DNA of 64,000 nt from an uncultured Planctomycetaceae bacterium (GTDB taxonomy: Bacteria; Planctomycetota; Planctomycetia; Planctomycetales; Planctomycetaceae), in the NCBI GenBank assembly GCA_943787265.1, contig CALSLT010000027.1, positions 281,385 to 345,384 of the forward strand, in the 5' to 3' direction. A program made the position numbers and the translations under genes. The notes beneath the pieces were generated by a model. It did not search any database. It was given only the letters and a program-made list of their open reading frames with translations, and was not told the DNA's origin. Shown piece after piece: positions 1-9,075 of the stretch. Position 1 is the first letter of the stretch; each line of letters begins with the position of its first letter.

Positions 1-1448
1 GTCGTCTCGGCGAGGTCCGTTGGCGTTGTTGCAATCTTGAAATAGTTGGCCGGGCCGTTGGCATAGATTGACCCTTGAGCTGTCACGATCTCGCTGACGA
101 ACTGGTCGAACGGTTTGTTCTCGCGGAACGACGCCCGCATCCAGTTGTACAGAGCCCACATGCCGCCGTCGCCGACTTTGTTTCGGTTGTTCCGCAGCAG
201 GTCACCCCATTTCAGTGCCCAGTACGCGGACCAGTCGCTGACGTAAATGTCCCGAGCGGAATCCCCGGTCAGGCCGAGCAGTTCATCGACAAGCTGCTCC
301 CTTTTGTCCGGCTTGTCGGACAAAAGGAACGCTTCGACTTTCTCTCGACTCGGCAGCGTGCCGATGGAATCCAGAAATGCTCGCCGAATGAAAACTTCGT
401 CCGAGCAAAGGCCCGCCGGGATGACTCCGAGCTTCTGCCAGTGCTCCTTCACGGCCTCGTCGACAAAGTTCTGCACGACAAAGTCAGACAGGTCGGCATC
501 GGTTCGGTGAGGCTGCATCGCCATCGACACTTTCGCCTGCCCCTGAAACCTCACCATGATCGCCGCCTGCCCGGGACCAACGGCTGAAACAAGACCAAAC
601 CGATCGACCGTCGCCACGCCTTCGCCCATGCTGTCGTAAAGTGCCAGGTGCGTGACGTCGCGAGTTGCCCCGTCGTCATAAGTCGCAACGACACGAAGCT
701 GCTGCGAATCGCCTTTGGAGTAGACTCGCTGTTCTGGAGAAATCGACATACCGACGACATGGGGATCCGTCTTCGCTGTTCCCGAGGCTCCGGTTGTCAG
801 CCAGTCGAGCATCTGGTCGTACTCGAACGAACCAACTTTGAAGCGCTGCCCGCCGCCGTGCGAAACCTGAAGCGTCGCCTTCTTAAGAATCAGACTGCTG
901 GCCGGTTCAACAAACGAAACCCGTCGCTGATGCCAGTCCCGCACGAACTGCGGATGATCCTGCTCGGGAGCGTAGCCAAATAACGACAACTTGAATTCGC
1001 CCTTGCCATACTGTGACGCATGACACGCTCCCTGGTTGCAGCCGGTTTTGCTGAGAATCGGAACGATGTCGCGAGCAAAATTCGTGGTGGCTTTCTCGAA
1101 CCCGGACACCTTCGCAGGAACTCGCACCGTGTTCTTGCCATGCGAGACAACGACCGTCGCCTCGCCATTCGCCAGCGGCCTCAACCGCCCGGCAGGATCA
1201 ATTGCCAGCACAGACGCAGGCTCAACGGTGAAACTAACCTGTCGCGTAAGATCGTCGACCCGCTCCAACGAGCGATCGGTCACTTGAAACTGCAACCGAT
1301 CGAGTCGGCCGGTCAGTTCAATCGATGAAGGTTCAACCGTAAACCCGGGTGACGCAGAATTGTCGGCTGCGAGGGAATTCGCAGCAGCGAAAACAACGAT
1401 CGTCAGCACGGGCACAAACGGAATCGGCAGGGACGAGGCTCGATGCAT
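1..1448 (-). CDS. DUF1549-family secreted planctomycete protein (3' end outside window)
   Basis: The reading frame is open from an ATG at 1448 down to base 1, so 482 codons are visible and the C-terminus lies beyond the window. Residues 1-27 form a signal peptide ending near SLAAD. A bacterial Ig-like (BIG2-type) segment follows at about 30-115. Cys137 begins the motif CNQGACH, the haem-like Cys-X4-CH signature of the planctomycete cytochrome-like module, followed by conserved RRVSF, SLILKKAT and HGGGQRF blocks. A second Ig-like segment is followed by the start of the DUF1549 domain (WSAYWALKWGDLLRNN). DUF1549 proteins usually carry a C-terminal DUF1553 and sit beside a DUF1501 gene, which here is divergent across 275 bp. 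The family's biochemical role is unknown; envelope or periplasmic location is inferred from the signal peptide. Confidence 0.88.
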   Translation of the reverse strand, partial: MHRASSLPIPFVPVLTIVVFAAANSLAADNSASPGFTVEPSSIELTGRLDRLQFQVTDRSLERVDDLTRQVSFTVEPASVLAIDPAGRLRPLANGEATVVVSHGKNTVRVPAKVSGFEKATTNFARDIVPILSKTGCNQGACHASQYGKGEFKLSLFGYAPEQDHPQFVRDWHQRRVSFVEPASSLILKKATLQVSHGGGQRFKVGSFEYDQMLDWLTTGASGTAKTDPHVVGMSISPEQRVYSKGDSQQLRVVATYDDGATRDVTHLALYDSMGEGVATVDRFGLVSAVGPGQAAIMVRFQGQAKVSMAMQPHRTDADLSDFVVQNFVDEAVKEHWQKLGVIPAGLCSDEVFIRRAFLDSIGTLPSREKVEAFLLSDKPDKREQLVDELLGLTGDSARDIYVSDWSAYWALKWGDLLRNNRNKVGDGGMWALYNWMRASFRENKPFDQFVSEIVTAQGSIYANGPANYFKIATTPTDLAET

Positions 1449-1723
1449 GATGCACCTCGTAGTTGAGGAGGGACGTGGGGAAGACCGACAGCATATCCAA
1501 CGGCAGGTCGCTCGGAAACAAGGAAGCAGGCTTTCTCCATTCTGCATGACCGCTTCTGACCTCTGCGCTGCAGTTTTTGAAGACAGCCTTTGCTGTGTGC
1601 CGATGACGAGGTAGCATCGAATGCTTCGAAAGCAGCAACGCGACGCTCTTACGCCGTGCTCCCGCCTCAACGTTTTCCCCCGTTCCCTCGATGCTGTCCC
1701 GCCTGAGTCTCAGAGGTCCCTCC
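1449..1723. promoter_or_regulatory. Divergent intergenic region between DUF1549 and DUF1501 genes
   Basis: This 275-bp gap separates two divergent genes and must hold both promoters. I see no convincing -35/-10 pair and no operator-like repeat. The putative Shine-Dalgarno AGAGG of the rightward gene lies at its right edge, seven bases before the ATG at 1724. Confidence 0.4.
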
Positions 1724-3061
1724 ATGCTTAACTTGTTCTCTGCTCAACGCTCTGATTGCGAACGCAAACGTCGCCGGGAATTCATGGTCGATGTTGGATC
1801 GCTCAGTGCCCTCGGCCTGACGCTGCCGCAGCTTCTACAGGCGGAGGCTGAAGCCTCAGGTTCATCAGCCGGCAACTCCAAACGAGGCGACACAAACTGC
1901 ATCCTGATCTGGACCCGCGGAGGCACCAGCCACCACGACACACTGGACCCGAAACCTGAAGCCGGCGCGGACGTGCGAGGCGACTTTGGAGTCATCGACA
2001 CCGCTCTGCCAGGAATTCAGTTCACCGACCAGATGCCGCACTTCGCAAAAGAGCTGAACCGTTACACGGTCATGCGGAATCTGAATCCGAAGAACGGCAG
2101 CCACTCAACCGCCGACGCCATCATGATGTCCGGTCGAAAGTTCAATCCGGCGATCACGTACCCCTGTTACGGATCGGTCGTCTCGAAAGAGTTGGCCGCG
2201 AAGAACGCTCTACCCTCGTTCATCCAACTCGGCACGAACGTCGACCAACGCTTCAACGGTGGACTGGCCGGCTACCTGGGTCTTCAACACAACGCGTTCG
2301 TCGTTCCCGACGATCCGAGCAGCAGCAAGTTCTCAGTTCGAGACGTATCGCTGCCAAACGGTCTGACTTCAGAACGAATCAGTCGACGCCGTGAAGCGCT
2401 GTTGAAAATCGACACGCTTCAACGAGATCTCGAAACACGACCGGACGCGCTGCAGGCCATCGACTCGTACTACGAAAATGCTTTCAGCATGATTACGTCG
2501 GCGTCGACAAAGACCGCTTTCGATCTTGACCAGGAAGATAAAAAAACTCGCGACGCCTACGGACAGCACAACCTCGGCCAAAGCTGCCTGCTCGCGCGAC
2601 GGCTGATCGAATCGGGCTGCCGATTCGTGACTGTCACCAGCGGAGGCTGGGACACTCACCGAGACAACTTCAATGGCCTGAAGAAACTCCTGCCGCCACT
2701 CGACCAGGCATGGCCGGCCTTACTGACTGACCTGGAAGATCGCGGCTTGCTGGAAAACACGTTCGTCGTCTGGCTGACCGACTTCGGACGAACTCCGATC
2801 ATCAACTCGGCCGCCGGACGAGACCACTGGTCAACGGCCAGCATCGCCACCTTTGCCGGTGCCGGCGTGCAAGGCGGACAGATTCTCGGCAAGACAGACG
2901 AAACCGGAGCACGACCGGTCGGCAAGGAATACTACCCGGAAGACATCGCCGCGACGGTCTATCGCAAGCTCGGCATCCCACTCGACACACACCATGTTGC
3001 CCCCGACGGCCGCCCCATCCGCCTCTGCATCGGCGAGCCCGTCCCCGAACTGATGAGCTAA
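1724..3061 (+). CDS. DUF1501 domain-containing protein
   Basis: The product is 445 aa and belongs to the DUF1501 family, which has an alkaline-phosphatase/sulfatase-like fold and is greatly expanded in planctomycetes. Recognisable blocks are the N-terminal RREFMVDVGSLSALGLTLPQ, the ILIWTRGGTSHHDTLDPKP block, DIRGDFG-like VRGDFGVIDTALPG, GGWDTHRDNF and the late FGRTPIINSAAGRDHW block that supplies metal-type ligands in the fold. I chose the ATG at 1724 rather than the in-frame ATG at 1691 because AGAGG lies seven bases upstream and the protein then begins MLNLFSAQR, typical of the family. The twin-Arg-like RRREF segment suggests export. Its usual partner, a DUF1549 protein, is divergent here. 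A strong terminator follows. Substrate unknown. Confidence 0.9.
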   Translation: MLNLFSAQRSDCERKRRREFMVDVGSLSALGLTLPQLLQAEAEASGSSAGNSKRGDTNCILIWTRGGTSHHDTLDPKPEAGADVRGDFGVIDTALPGIQFTDQMPHFAKELNRYTVMRNLNPKNGSHSTADAIMMSGRKFNPAITYPCYGSVVSKELAAKNALPSFIQLGTNVDQRFNGGLAGYLGLQHNAFVVPDDPSSSKFSVRDVSLPNGLTSERISRRREALLKIDTLQRDLETRPDALQAIDSYYENAFSMITSASTKTAFDLDQEDKKTRDAYGQHNLGQSCLLARRLIESGCRFVTVTSGGWDTHRDNFNGLKKLLPPLDQAWPALLTDLEDRGLLENTFVVWLTDFGRTPIINSAAGRDHWSTASIATFAGAGVQGGQILGKTDETGARPVGKEYYPEDIAATVYRKLGIPLDTHHVAPDGRPIRLCIGEPVPELMS

Positions 3062-3088
3062 CCACTGCGAGTATCGAAATTCAGCATC

Positions 3089-3125
3089 GAAAGCCCGTCC
3101 CCAATGGGACGGGCTTTCTTGTTTT
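3089..3125 (+). terminator. Rho-independent terminator after the DUF1501 gene
   Basis: A perfect 13-bp stem (3089-3101 with 3106-3118) closes a four-base loop and is followed by TTGTTTT. It lies 28 bp after the DUF1501 stop codon and before the next gene in the same direction, so it isolates the two transcripts. Confidence 0.9.
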
Positions 3126-3245
3126 CAAGGCATAATTCTGTGCTGTGGACTCACCATTCGAATCGCTTCTTGACAGCTTGAAGGCCTGCGGAAAGCATAC
3201 GCGTGATGGAGTGTCGCCCGGCCGTTTCTGCAGAATGGAGTCGTG

Positions 3246-5393
3246 ATGAGTAACGTGTTTCGTTTCGAAGAGCTGGATGGGCAGATTGGCCTGCTGACGA
3301 TTGATGCACCGGGCAAGAAAGTGAACACGCTTGGCCGCGTTGTCATGGAGGAATTGTCCGGCATCGTCGACGACCTTGAAAAACGCGACGACCTGCAGGG
3401 GCTTCTTCTAAACAGTGGCAAGCCAGGACAGTTCATCGCCGGAGCTGATCTCAACGAACTCGGAGCCCTGGCAACGGCAACTCGTGAGGAAGTGCTCGAA
3501 GCAGTCGGAGCGGGACACTCGCTGTTTTCACGAATCAGCAAGCTGCCATTTCCGACGGTCGCTCTCGTCGACGGAGCGTGCATGGGCGGCGGCACGGAAT
3601 TGATCCTGTCGTTCGATGAGCGAATCGTCTCGGCGGGAAAAACAAAGATTGCTCTGCCCGAAGTCAACGTCGGACTGATCCCTGGCTGGGGAGGAACTCA
3701 ACGATTGCCTCGCCTGACGGGAATTCACCACGCCATTTCGATGATCACTTCCGGAGCTCCTCAGGATCCCAAAACCTGCGTGGGTTGCGGACTGGCGTTT
3801 GACGCCGTCCCCGCTGATCAGCTCCTCGACGAAGGCCGACGAGTGATCGGCATCCTGCGTGATGGCGATCTGTGGAAAGAGAATCGAAAGAAACGATCGC
3901 AGCCGCTCGGACTGACAGACGATCAGATGGCATTCGCGTTTGCAGTTTCCGAAGGTGGCGTGCGAGGCAAAACGAAAGGCCAGTATCCAGCTCCACTCGC
4001 CGCTTTGAAGGCGATCAAAGAAGGAATCAATCTACCGCTGGAAGATGGCCTGAAGGTCGAACAGGAAGTTTCGCTGGACGTGGTTGGCTCGACAATCTCA
4101 GCCAACCTGATCGGCGTTTTCTTCATGAACACTCACGTCGGCAAAGATCCCGGCTTCGGCGGCACGAGTTCAAAGCCCAAAAACGTCAGCCGAGTCGGCG
4201 TACTCGGCACCGGCCAGATGGGAGCAGGCATCGCCACGGCACATTGCCGTCGCGGCGTGCCGGCCACGATGGTCGACATTAACGAAGAACGACTCGGCTG
4301 GGGCATGGCCGCCGCTAAGAAAGTCATCGACTCGCGGCTCAAAATTGGACGAGCCACTCACGACGACATGTCGAACATGCTCGGCCTGCTCAGCACGGCG
4401 ACTTCGAAAACGGCATTCTCAGACTGCGACGTCGTCGTCGAGGCAATCACCGAAAACGAAGAACTGAAAACCGCTTCGTACAAAGAGCTTGCTCCCGTCC
4501 TGCGAGACGACGCGATCCTGGCCAGCAACACGTCGACGATCTCGATCACACGCATGGCCGAATCAACTCCGAATCCCAGCCGGTTTGTCGGGATGCACTT
4601 CTTCTACCCAGTCGACCGAATGCAGCTTGTCGAAGTGATCCGCGGCGAAAAGACCGACGACGAAACTGTGGAAACTGTCGTTGCACTCGCACGGAAGATT
4701 GGCAAGACGCCGATCGTCATGAAGGACTGTCCTGGCTTCCTCGTCAACCGAGTTCTGCTTCCGTACATGAACGAGTCGCTGCTTCTGCTTTGCGAAGGAG
4801 CGTCGATGGACGACATCGACAAAGCGGCCTCCCGATTCGGCATGCCGATGGGACCGATCGCTCTGCACGATCTGGTCGGAACGGATGTCGCCATGTTTGC
4901 CGGCAAAGTTGTGTCCGAAGCCTTCTCGGATCGAGCCGACATGTGCCCGCTTCTGGAAGACATCGTCCAGGCCGGGCGTCTCGGCAAGAAGGCGGGCAAA
5001 GGCTTCCGTCAGTACGTCGGCCCGAAAGGCAAACCCGCGCCGGATCCTGACTTCACGGAATTTCTGGAAAAGCATCGAACGAACTCGAAGGAGTTCTCTC
5101 AGGAGGAAATCACAAACCGCCTGTTCCTGCCGATGCTGCTCGAAGCGACCCGAGTCCTGGAAGACGGCATCGTCTCCGAACCGACGCACATCGACCTCGG
5201 CCTGCTACTCGGCATCGGTTTCCCGCCGTTCAAAGGCGGAATTCTTCATTGGTGCGACACAGAAGGTGCGGGAGCCATCGTCGACCGACTCGAACAGTTT
5301 GCCGACTTTGGCAAGCGTTTCGAAGCAACCGACTCGCTGAAACAAATGGCTTCGTCCGGCGAAAAGTATTTCCGCTTGAGCAATGTTGCATAG
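3246..5393 (+). CDS. fadJ: FadJ/FadB-type 3-hydroxyacyl-CoA dehydrogenase / enoyl-CoA hydratase
   Basis: This 715-aa multienzyme carries out two steps of fatty-acid beta-oxidation, hydration of 2-enoyl-CoA and NAD-dependent oxidation of 3-hydroxyacyl-CoA. The N-terminal crotonase domain (about 10-195) shows FIAGADLNEL and the oxyanion segment DGACMGGGTEL. The Rossmann motif GVLGTGQMGAGIA begins near residue 316, the HFFYPV motif lies near 450, and the C-terminal 3HCDH domains follow (GFLVNRVLLPYMNES near 497). Length matches FadB/FadJ. GGAG lies five bases before the ATG at 3246; a GTG one codon earlier is the alternative. No thiolase gene is adjacent, so the FadA/FadI partner must be elsewhere. 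FadJ versus FadB cannot be settled from sequence alone; the alternative symbol is fadB. Confidence 0.9.
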   Translation: MSNVFRFEELDGQIGLLTIDAPGKKVNTLGRVVMEELSGIVDDLEKRDDLQGLLLNSGKPGQFIAGADLNELGALATATREEVLEAVGAGHSLFSRISKLPFPTVALVDGACMGGGTELILSFDERIVSAGKTKIALPEVNVGLIPGWGGTQRLPRLTGIHHAISMITSGAPQDPKTCVGCGLAFDAVPADQLLDEGRRVIGILRDGDLWKENRKKRSQPLGLTDDQMAFAFAVSEGGVRGKTKGQYPAPLAALKAIKEGINLPLEDGLKVEQEVSLDVVGSTISANLIGVFFMNTHVGKDPGFGGTSSKPKNVSRVGVLGTGQMGAGIATAHCRRGVPATMVDINEERLGWGMAAAKKVIDSRLKIGRATHDDMSNMLGLLSTATSKTAFSDCDVVVEAITENEELKTASYKELAPVLRDDAILASNTSTISITRMAESTPNPSRFVGMHFFYPVDRMQLVEVIRGEKTDDETVETVVALARKIGKTPIVMKDCPGFLVNRVLLPYMNESLLLLCEGASMDDIDKAASRFGMPMGPIALHDLVGTDVAMFAGKVVSEAFSDRADMCPLLEDIVQAGRLGKKAGKGFRQYVGPKGKPAPDPDFTEFLEKHRTNSKEFSQEEITNRLFLPMLLEATRVLEDGIVSEPTHIDLGLLLGIGFPPFKGGILHWCDTEGAGAIVDRLEQFADFGKRFEATDSLKQMASSGEKYFRLSNVA

Positions 5394-5445
5394 GCCACAA
5401 ACTGCTCCGCAATTCAAGCTCGACAGGCTTGCTCAACAGTCGCGG

Positions 5446-5652
5446 AACGTCAATTTCGATGCCGAGAAACTTGCGCATCCAGACGTAAAACGCTCTCGAA
5501 AGACGGCGTTAGTGTCGGACGACGACGGAGCGACTAGGAAAGCCGGGCTGCTGCAGGATGAACGCGAGTCGTCGTATCTCGACGGTATTCGGGCGGAAGA
5601 CTGCACGCTGTTCGTCAGCCAAGTGTGGCTGATTTCATTGGAGCAACAGTAG
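5446..5652 (+). pseudogene. Relic of a sialidase gene with internal deletion
   Basis: The translation in this stretch reproduces two separate pieces of the intact sialidase at 6184-7545. NVNFDAEKLAHPDVKRS matches NVKFDAEELAQPEVDRS, and it is joined directly to TALVSDDDGATRKAGLL, matching TAFVSDDDGATWKGGLL. About 450 bp present between these pieces in the intact gene are missing. Nucleotide identity is also obvious over about 100 bp. One Asp-box survives, but its terminal aromatic Trp is replaced by Arg. There is no signal peptide, and the remainder of the enzyme is absent, so the remnant cannot encode a working sialidase. It lies between fadJ and the MarR gene. Confidence 0.8.
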
Positions 5653-5735
5653 TAAGCTTGCCGTCATTTGGCAGTTGATTAGACTGATTAAGTAAACTGA
5701 TCCGTATACCCATTAATTTGAGACTGCGACGACCC

Positions 5736-6176
5736 ATGCCGATGTCAAAACCGGTACCGTATGGCGAGACGCTCCAGATGCGGCTGCGAGCGGCGTATTT
5801 CGCCCTGCATCGTCATTCGAATCGACACTTCCTGCAGTTCGAGACGACGGCCGATCAGTACGTGTTGTTGTCTTATCTTGCGGAAGAAGACGGCATCACA
5901 CAGCAGGAGTTGTCGTCTCGGTGTTCGTCGGATGCGCGGACAATCGGCACAATGATCGAGCTGCTCCAACGCAATGGTCTGGTCGAGCGTCAGCCGCACC
6001 CGTCCGACCGCCGCGCATGGCAGGTGTTTCTGACCGATACCGGACGGGCACGTCACGCGCAACTCAGGAAGAATTCGGAAGAGATCCGTGATGTCCTCAA
6101 CGGCGCGCTGGAGCCGGAAGAACTGGCGACCGTACAGAAGGCACTCGATCGCATAGCAGAGGCGTTTGCCAAGTGA
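5736..6176 (+). CDS. MarR-family transcriptional regulator
   Basis: The 146-aa product is a winged-helix regulator of the MarR family, which normally binds DNA as a dimer and responds to small ligands. The body shows the recognition region LSSRCSSDARTIGTMIELLQRNGLVERQPHPSDRRAWQVFLTD split into its usual parts: helix-turn-helix at about 55-85 and the wing DRRAWQVFLT at about 92-102. The ATG at 5736 (or 5742) is preferred over a TTG at 5718. Its stop codon lies seven bases before the sialidase start, so the two are probably cotranscribed, and the regulator may control the sialidase; that control is inference. Confidence 0.88.
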   Translation: MPMSKPVPYGETLQMRLRAAYFALHRHSNRHFLQFETTADQYVLLSYLAEEDGITQQELSSRCSSDARTIGTMIELLQRNGLVERQPHPSDRRAWQVFLTDTGRARHAQLRKNSEEIRDVLNGALEPEELATVQKALDRIAEAFAK

Positions 6177-6183
6177 GAACGCA

Positions 6184-7545
6184 ATGAAGACACCGCTTTA
6201 CGTCCTGATATTCTGTGTTGTCGCCGTCGCGAGCGAATTCAGCGAAGGTGACGACACAAAGGCGGCGTTGCCAGACCTTGCCTTGCAGCCGCCGTGCGTG
6301 CTTACCGATTTTGGTCCGGATCACGTGAAGAGCTCGCGCGGAGCGCAAGGCGTTCCGGCGATCGAACGCTCGGCTCAGGGACGTCTGTGGGCGGCGTGGT
6401 ATGCGGGCAGGAGCCAGCGCGGGGTTGAGAGTTCTTCCAGTTACTGCGTACTCGCGACCAGCGGTGATAATGGTCAGTCGTGGTCGGAGAAGCTGGTCAT
6501 TCAGCCTCGTCGGCTCGTTCACACTTACGATCCCTGTCTGTGGATTGATCCGCAGCGGCGGCTGTGGTTTTTCTGGGCTCAAAGCGCCGGTGTGCAGGAT
6601 GGGCGGATGGGTGTCTGGGCGATGGTCACCACCGACGCCGACTCGAAGACTCCAAATTGGTCGCAGCCGCGACGGATCGCCAACGGAGTCATGTTGAACA
6701 AACCGACGGTCCTGAAGAACGGCGACTGGCTGCTGCCTGTGGGTTTATGGCGAGACAACACCAACGTGCCGAACGTCAAATTCGATGCCGAGGAACTCGC
6801 GCAACCAGAGGTTGATCGAAGTGGACGCCGAATGTGCCAATCGGCACCAGGGCCACCGGAAAGCGCTGAGAACAAACACACCCCGCGTGCGTACACGATC
6901 GAGATGCTGACTCACGACCTCGGCGAAGAACGTGGTTCCAACGTGTATCGATCGACGGATCAGGGCAAGTCGTTCGAACACATCGGTCAGGTCCGCATTC
7001 CCGGCACACGAGTCGATGAGCACATGATCGTCGAGCGTGGTGACGGCAGCCTGTGGATGCTGCTGCGAAATACAGGCGGAATCGCACGGAGCGTCTCCAC
7101 CGATGGCGGCCGAACGTGGAGTGACGGATCTCTCTACCTGCAGGGCCGAATGTTCCGCAACAAACGCTTCTTCATTCGTCGGCTGAACTCCGGAGCGTTA
7201 CTGATGGTGCGAAACAACTCACCGGACGGGAAGCGATCTCACATGACAGCGTTCGTGTCGGACGACGACGGAGCGACGTGGAAAGGCGGGCTGCTATTGG
7301 ACGAACGAGAGTCGTCGTATCCCGACGGAATTCAGGCGGAAGACGGCACGCTTTTCATCATCTACGACCACCAGCGTTACACACTCAACCGCGCCGGCAA
7401 GCGGGGAGTTGGCTCCGTCGTGATGGCGACGTTCCGCGAAGCCGACATCCGCGCGGCCCGCGCCGTGACCGATCAAGCGCGTCTACGGAGCGTCATTACA
7501 CAAATTCAGGACACGGACGATACGTCGGGAGCACCGGGGAAATGA
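6184..7545 (+). CDS. Secreted sialidase (exo-alpha-sialidase-like, Asp-box beta-propeller)
   Basis: The 453-aa protein starts with a signal peptide (MKTPLYVLIFCVVAVASEF). Four Asp-boxes of the form S-x-D-x-G-x-[ST]-[WF] are visible: SGDNGQSW, STDQGKSF, STDGGRTW and SDDDGATW. These mark the six-bladed propeller of sialidase and BNR-repeat glycosidases. An early GVPAIERSAQGRLWAAWYAG segment and RNKRFFIRRLNSG are typical of the planctomycete group. It would act outside the cytoplasm on glycoconjugates, though the exact sugar is unknown because many family members do not cleave sialic acid. The ATG at 6184 is preferred over an upstream TTG because it begins the signal peptide. A decayed copy of this gene lies at 5446-5652. 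Confidence 0.85.
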   Translation: MKTPLYVLIFCVVAVASEFSEGDDTKAALPDLALQPPCVLTDFGPDHVKSSRGAQGVPAIERSAQGRLWAAWYAGRSQRGVESSSSYCVLATSGDNGQSWSEKLVIQPRRLVHTYDPCLWIDPQRRLWFFWAQSAGVQDGRMGVWAMVTTDADSKTPNWSQPRRIANGVMLNKPTVLKNGDWLLPVGLWRDNTNVPNVKFDAEELAQPEVDRSGRRMCQSAPGPPESAENKHTPRAYTIEMLTHDLGEERGSNVYRSTDQGKSFEHIGQVRIPGTRVDEHMIVERGDGSLWMLLRNTGGIARSVSTDGGRTWSDGSLYLQGRMFRNKRFFIRRLNSGALLMVRNNSPDGKRSHMTAFVSDDDGATWKGGLLLDERESSYPDGIQAEDGTLFIIYDHQRYTLNRAGKRGVGSVVMATFREADIRAARAVTDQARLRSVITQIQDTDDTSGAPGK

Positions 7546-7714
7546 AGACCCAACTGTTGCCGCACTGTGGAGTTGCCGAGAAGAGAGACCTGCCCCCGAC
7601 CTCGCCCCTTTGGTCCTTTCAAGACAGCATACGCGCACATATCGTTAGCGAAGATCGCCAGTTCCTCGAACGAACAACAGGCGTAATCCAAAAAACAGAA
7701 ATGCGGACATCATC
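7546..7714 (+). other. Intergenic spacer before the interrupted glycosidase gene
   Basis: This 169-bp spacer holds no recognisable gene or hairpin terminator. It contains the 5' untranslated region of the interrupted gene starting at 7715; I see no clear Shine-Dalgarno sequence. Confidence 0.3.
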
Positions 7715-7850
7715 ATGCTGAGAGAGACAACAATTCGTCTGGTCGTCATTGCAGGTTTTGCGTTGTGCTCGCCGGCTTCAGCCGAGAGAAACGGCCAGAT
7801 GATGGATCCAGCGTTGGATAATCCAGAAAAGGAGTGGTGCTATTCGCCCA
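7715..7850 (+). pseudogene. 5' fragment of a secreted glycosidase-like gene, cut by an IS3 element
   Basis: The fragment encodes 45 codons: a signal peptide (LVVIAGFALCSPASA) and a mature N-terminus MMDPALDNPEKEWCYSP. That opening resembles secreted planctomycete enzymes of the (alpha/alpha)6-barrel glycosidase type. The reading frame then enters the IS3 copy and stops at the TAG in its end. The next homologous piece, on the far side of the IS at 9138, corresponds to the late part of the catalytic domain, so several hundred codons of the catalytic body are missing. This implies a deletion at the insertion site and not a clean insertion. Family assignment is from memory of related proteins and is moderately certain; gene breakage is directly visible. 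Confidence 0.7.
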
Positions 7851-7888
7851 TGCGATTGCCCAGTTGGGATGGACACCTGAATTAGTTT

Positions 7889-8773
7889 TTAGACGGCAAG
7901 CTTTGCTTGGTGTTGTTCTTCGAATTCGTCAGGTGTTTTGTATCCGAGGGTCTGATGAATTCTCTTGGAGTTGTAGAACGTTTCGATGTACTGGAAGACG
8001 CTGAGTCTTGCTTGAGTGATGTCCTCGAAGGTTTCGAACTTCGTCCATTCGTGCTTGAGTGACCAGAAGAAACGTTCCATGACGGCGTTGTCGTAGCAGC
8101 ATCCGGTACGACTCATCGAGCAGATCATGTTGAGTGTTCTCAGAGTCTGCTGGTATTCATCGCTGGTGTATTGCGAGCCTCGATCGCTGTGGTGAAGCAG
8201 ACCGTTCGTGTCAGGCTTCCGCGATTCAACAGCGTTACGAAGAGCTGAGCTGACCAACGGCGTGGCGAGACTTTCGGAAATCGCCCAACCGACAACCTTG
8301 CGACTGAACAAGTCCAGGACAACAGCCAGATAAACCCAGCCGGTTGCCGTCGGCAGATACGTGATATCGGTCACCCACTTTCTGTTCGGAGCACCTGCTT
8401 TGAAGGACTGATTCAGAACGTTTGGTGCCGCCATCTTTGAAGGATCAGAAACCGTTGTCGTTGGCGAAAATTTCTTTGAGACTTTGCTTTTCAGTCCCAT
8501 TTCCCGCATCGCCGCTGCGACTGTGTTGCGACAGACTGTTTCCAGAGAGTCATCTTCCTTGAGTCGATCAGCGATTTTGTAACTGCCATAAATCCCGTGC
8601 GACTCGTCGTAGACCTGCTTAATTGAAGTGCGGATTCGAGCCGACCGTTGAGCCCTCAAGCCGGGCCCGGCCTTCAGCCACCTGTAGAATCCACTCGAGC
8701 TGACATTGAGAGTTCGACACATCGACGTCACTGAAAACGAGTCACGATGCTGCTTGATCCATGCGTATTTCAT
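7889..8773 (-). CDS. IS3-family transposase OrfB, DDE catalytic subunit (copy A)
   Basis: The 294-aa protein has the rve integrase core. The acidic triad is visible in WVTDITYL, HHSDRGSQYTS and the late NAVMERFFWSLKHE, giving D, D and E with the usual IS3 spacing. An N-terminal HTH_21-like region contains YDESHGIYGSYKIADRL. It overlaps orfA by four bases (ATGA), and the orfB frame is open upstream through the A-run of orfA, so a -1 frameshift would give an OrfAB fusion. It differs from copy B only near the C-terminus (IETFYN versus IDTFYN, GYKTPDEFEEQHQ versus GYRTPDEFEEQYK). Confidence 0.93.
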   Translation of the reverse strand: MKYAWIKQHRDSFSVTSMCRTLNVSSSGFYRWLKAGPGLRAQRSARIRTSIKQVYDESHGIYGSYKIADRLKEDDSLETVCRNTVAAAMREMGLKSKVSKKFSPTTTVSDPSKMAAPNVLNQSFKAGAPNRKWVTDITYLPTATGWVYLAVVLDLFSRKVVGWAISESLATPLVSSALRNAVESRKPDTNGLLHHSDRGSQYTSDEYQQTLRTLNMICSMSRTGCCYDNAVMERFFWSLKHEWTKFETFEDITQARLSVFQYIETFYNSKRIHQTLGYKTPDEFEEQHQAKLAV

Positions 8774-9075
8774 TGTGACTCCCTCGCGAAATACGCTGTG
8801 GCTTTTTTTAGAATTTCACGTTCCATTTCAGCTCGCTGCAGACGCTTTCTGAGATGCTTGATCTCATCCTGCAACGCAGCGGTCGAGGCGTCGTCACCAC
8901 ATGGTTCTGGCTCTGGAGCCAGCTTCGAGTGCCAATCCCTGAGACTCTTCGCTGCAACACCAACAGCGTCCGCTGCCGCCTTGAACGAGTACCCCTGCTT
9001 GACCACAAGATCGACGGCGTCCCGCTTAAATTCAGCACTGAATGAACGACGTGCTCGCTTCGTTTTCTCTGACAT
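8770..9075 (-). CDS. IS3-family OrfA, DNA-binding protein (copy A)
   Basis: The 101-aa protein is an IS3 OrfA. An N-terminal helix-turn-helix (FSAEFKRDAVDLVVKQGYSF and AADAVGVAAKSLRDW) is followed by a leucine-zipper-like coiled coil at about 68-95 (LQDEIKHLRKRLQRAEMERE). It would bind the element's ends. It is identical to the copy B protein. The run of seven A residues just before the end, in codons CTA AAA AAA, is a good -1 slippery site. Confidence 0.93.
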   Translation of the reverse strand: MSEKTKRARRSFSAEFKRDAVDLVVKQGYSFKAAADAVGVAAKSLRDWHSKLAPEPEPCGDDASTAALQDEIKHLRKRLQRAEMEREILKKATAYFARESQ

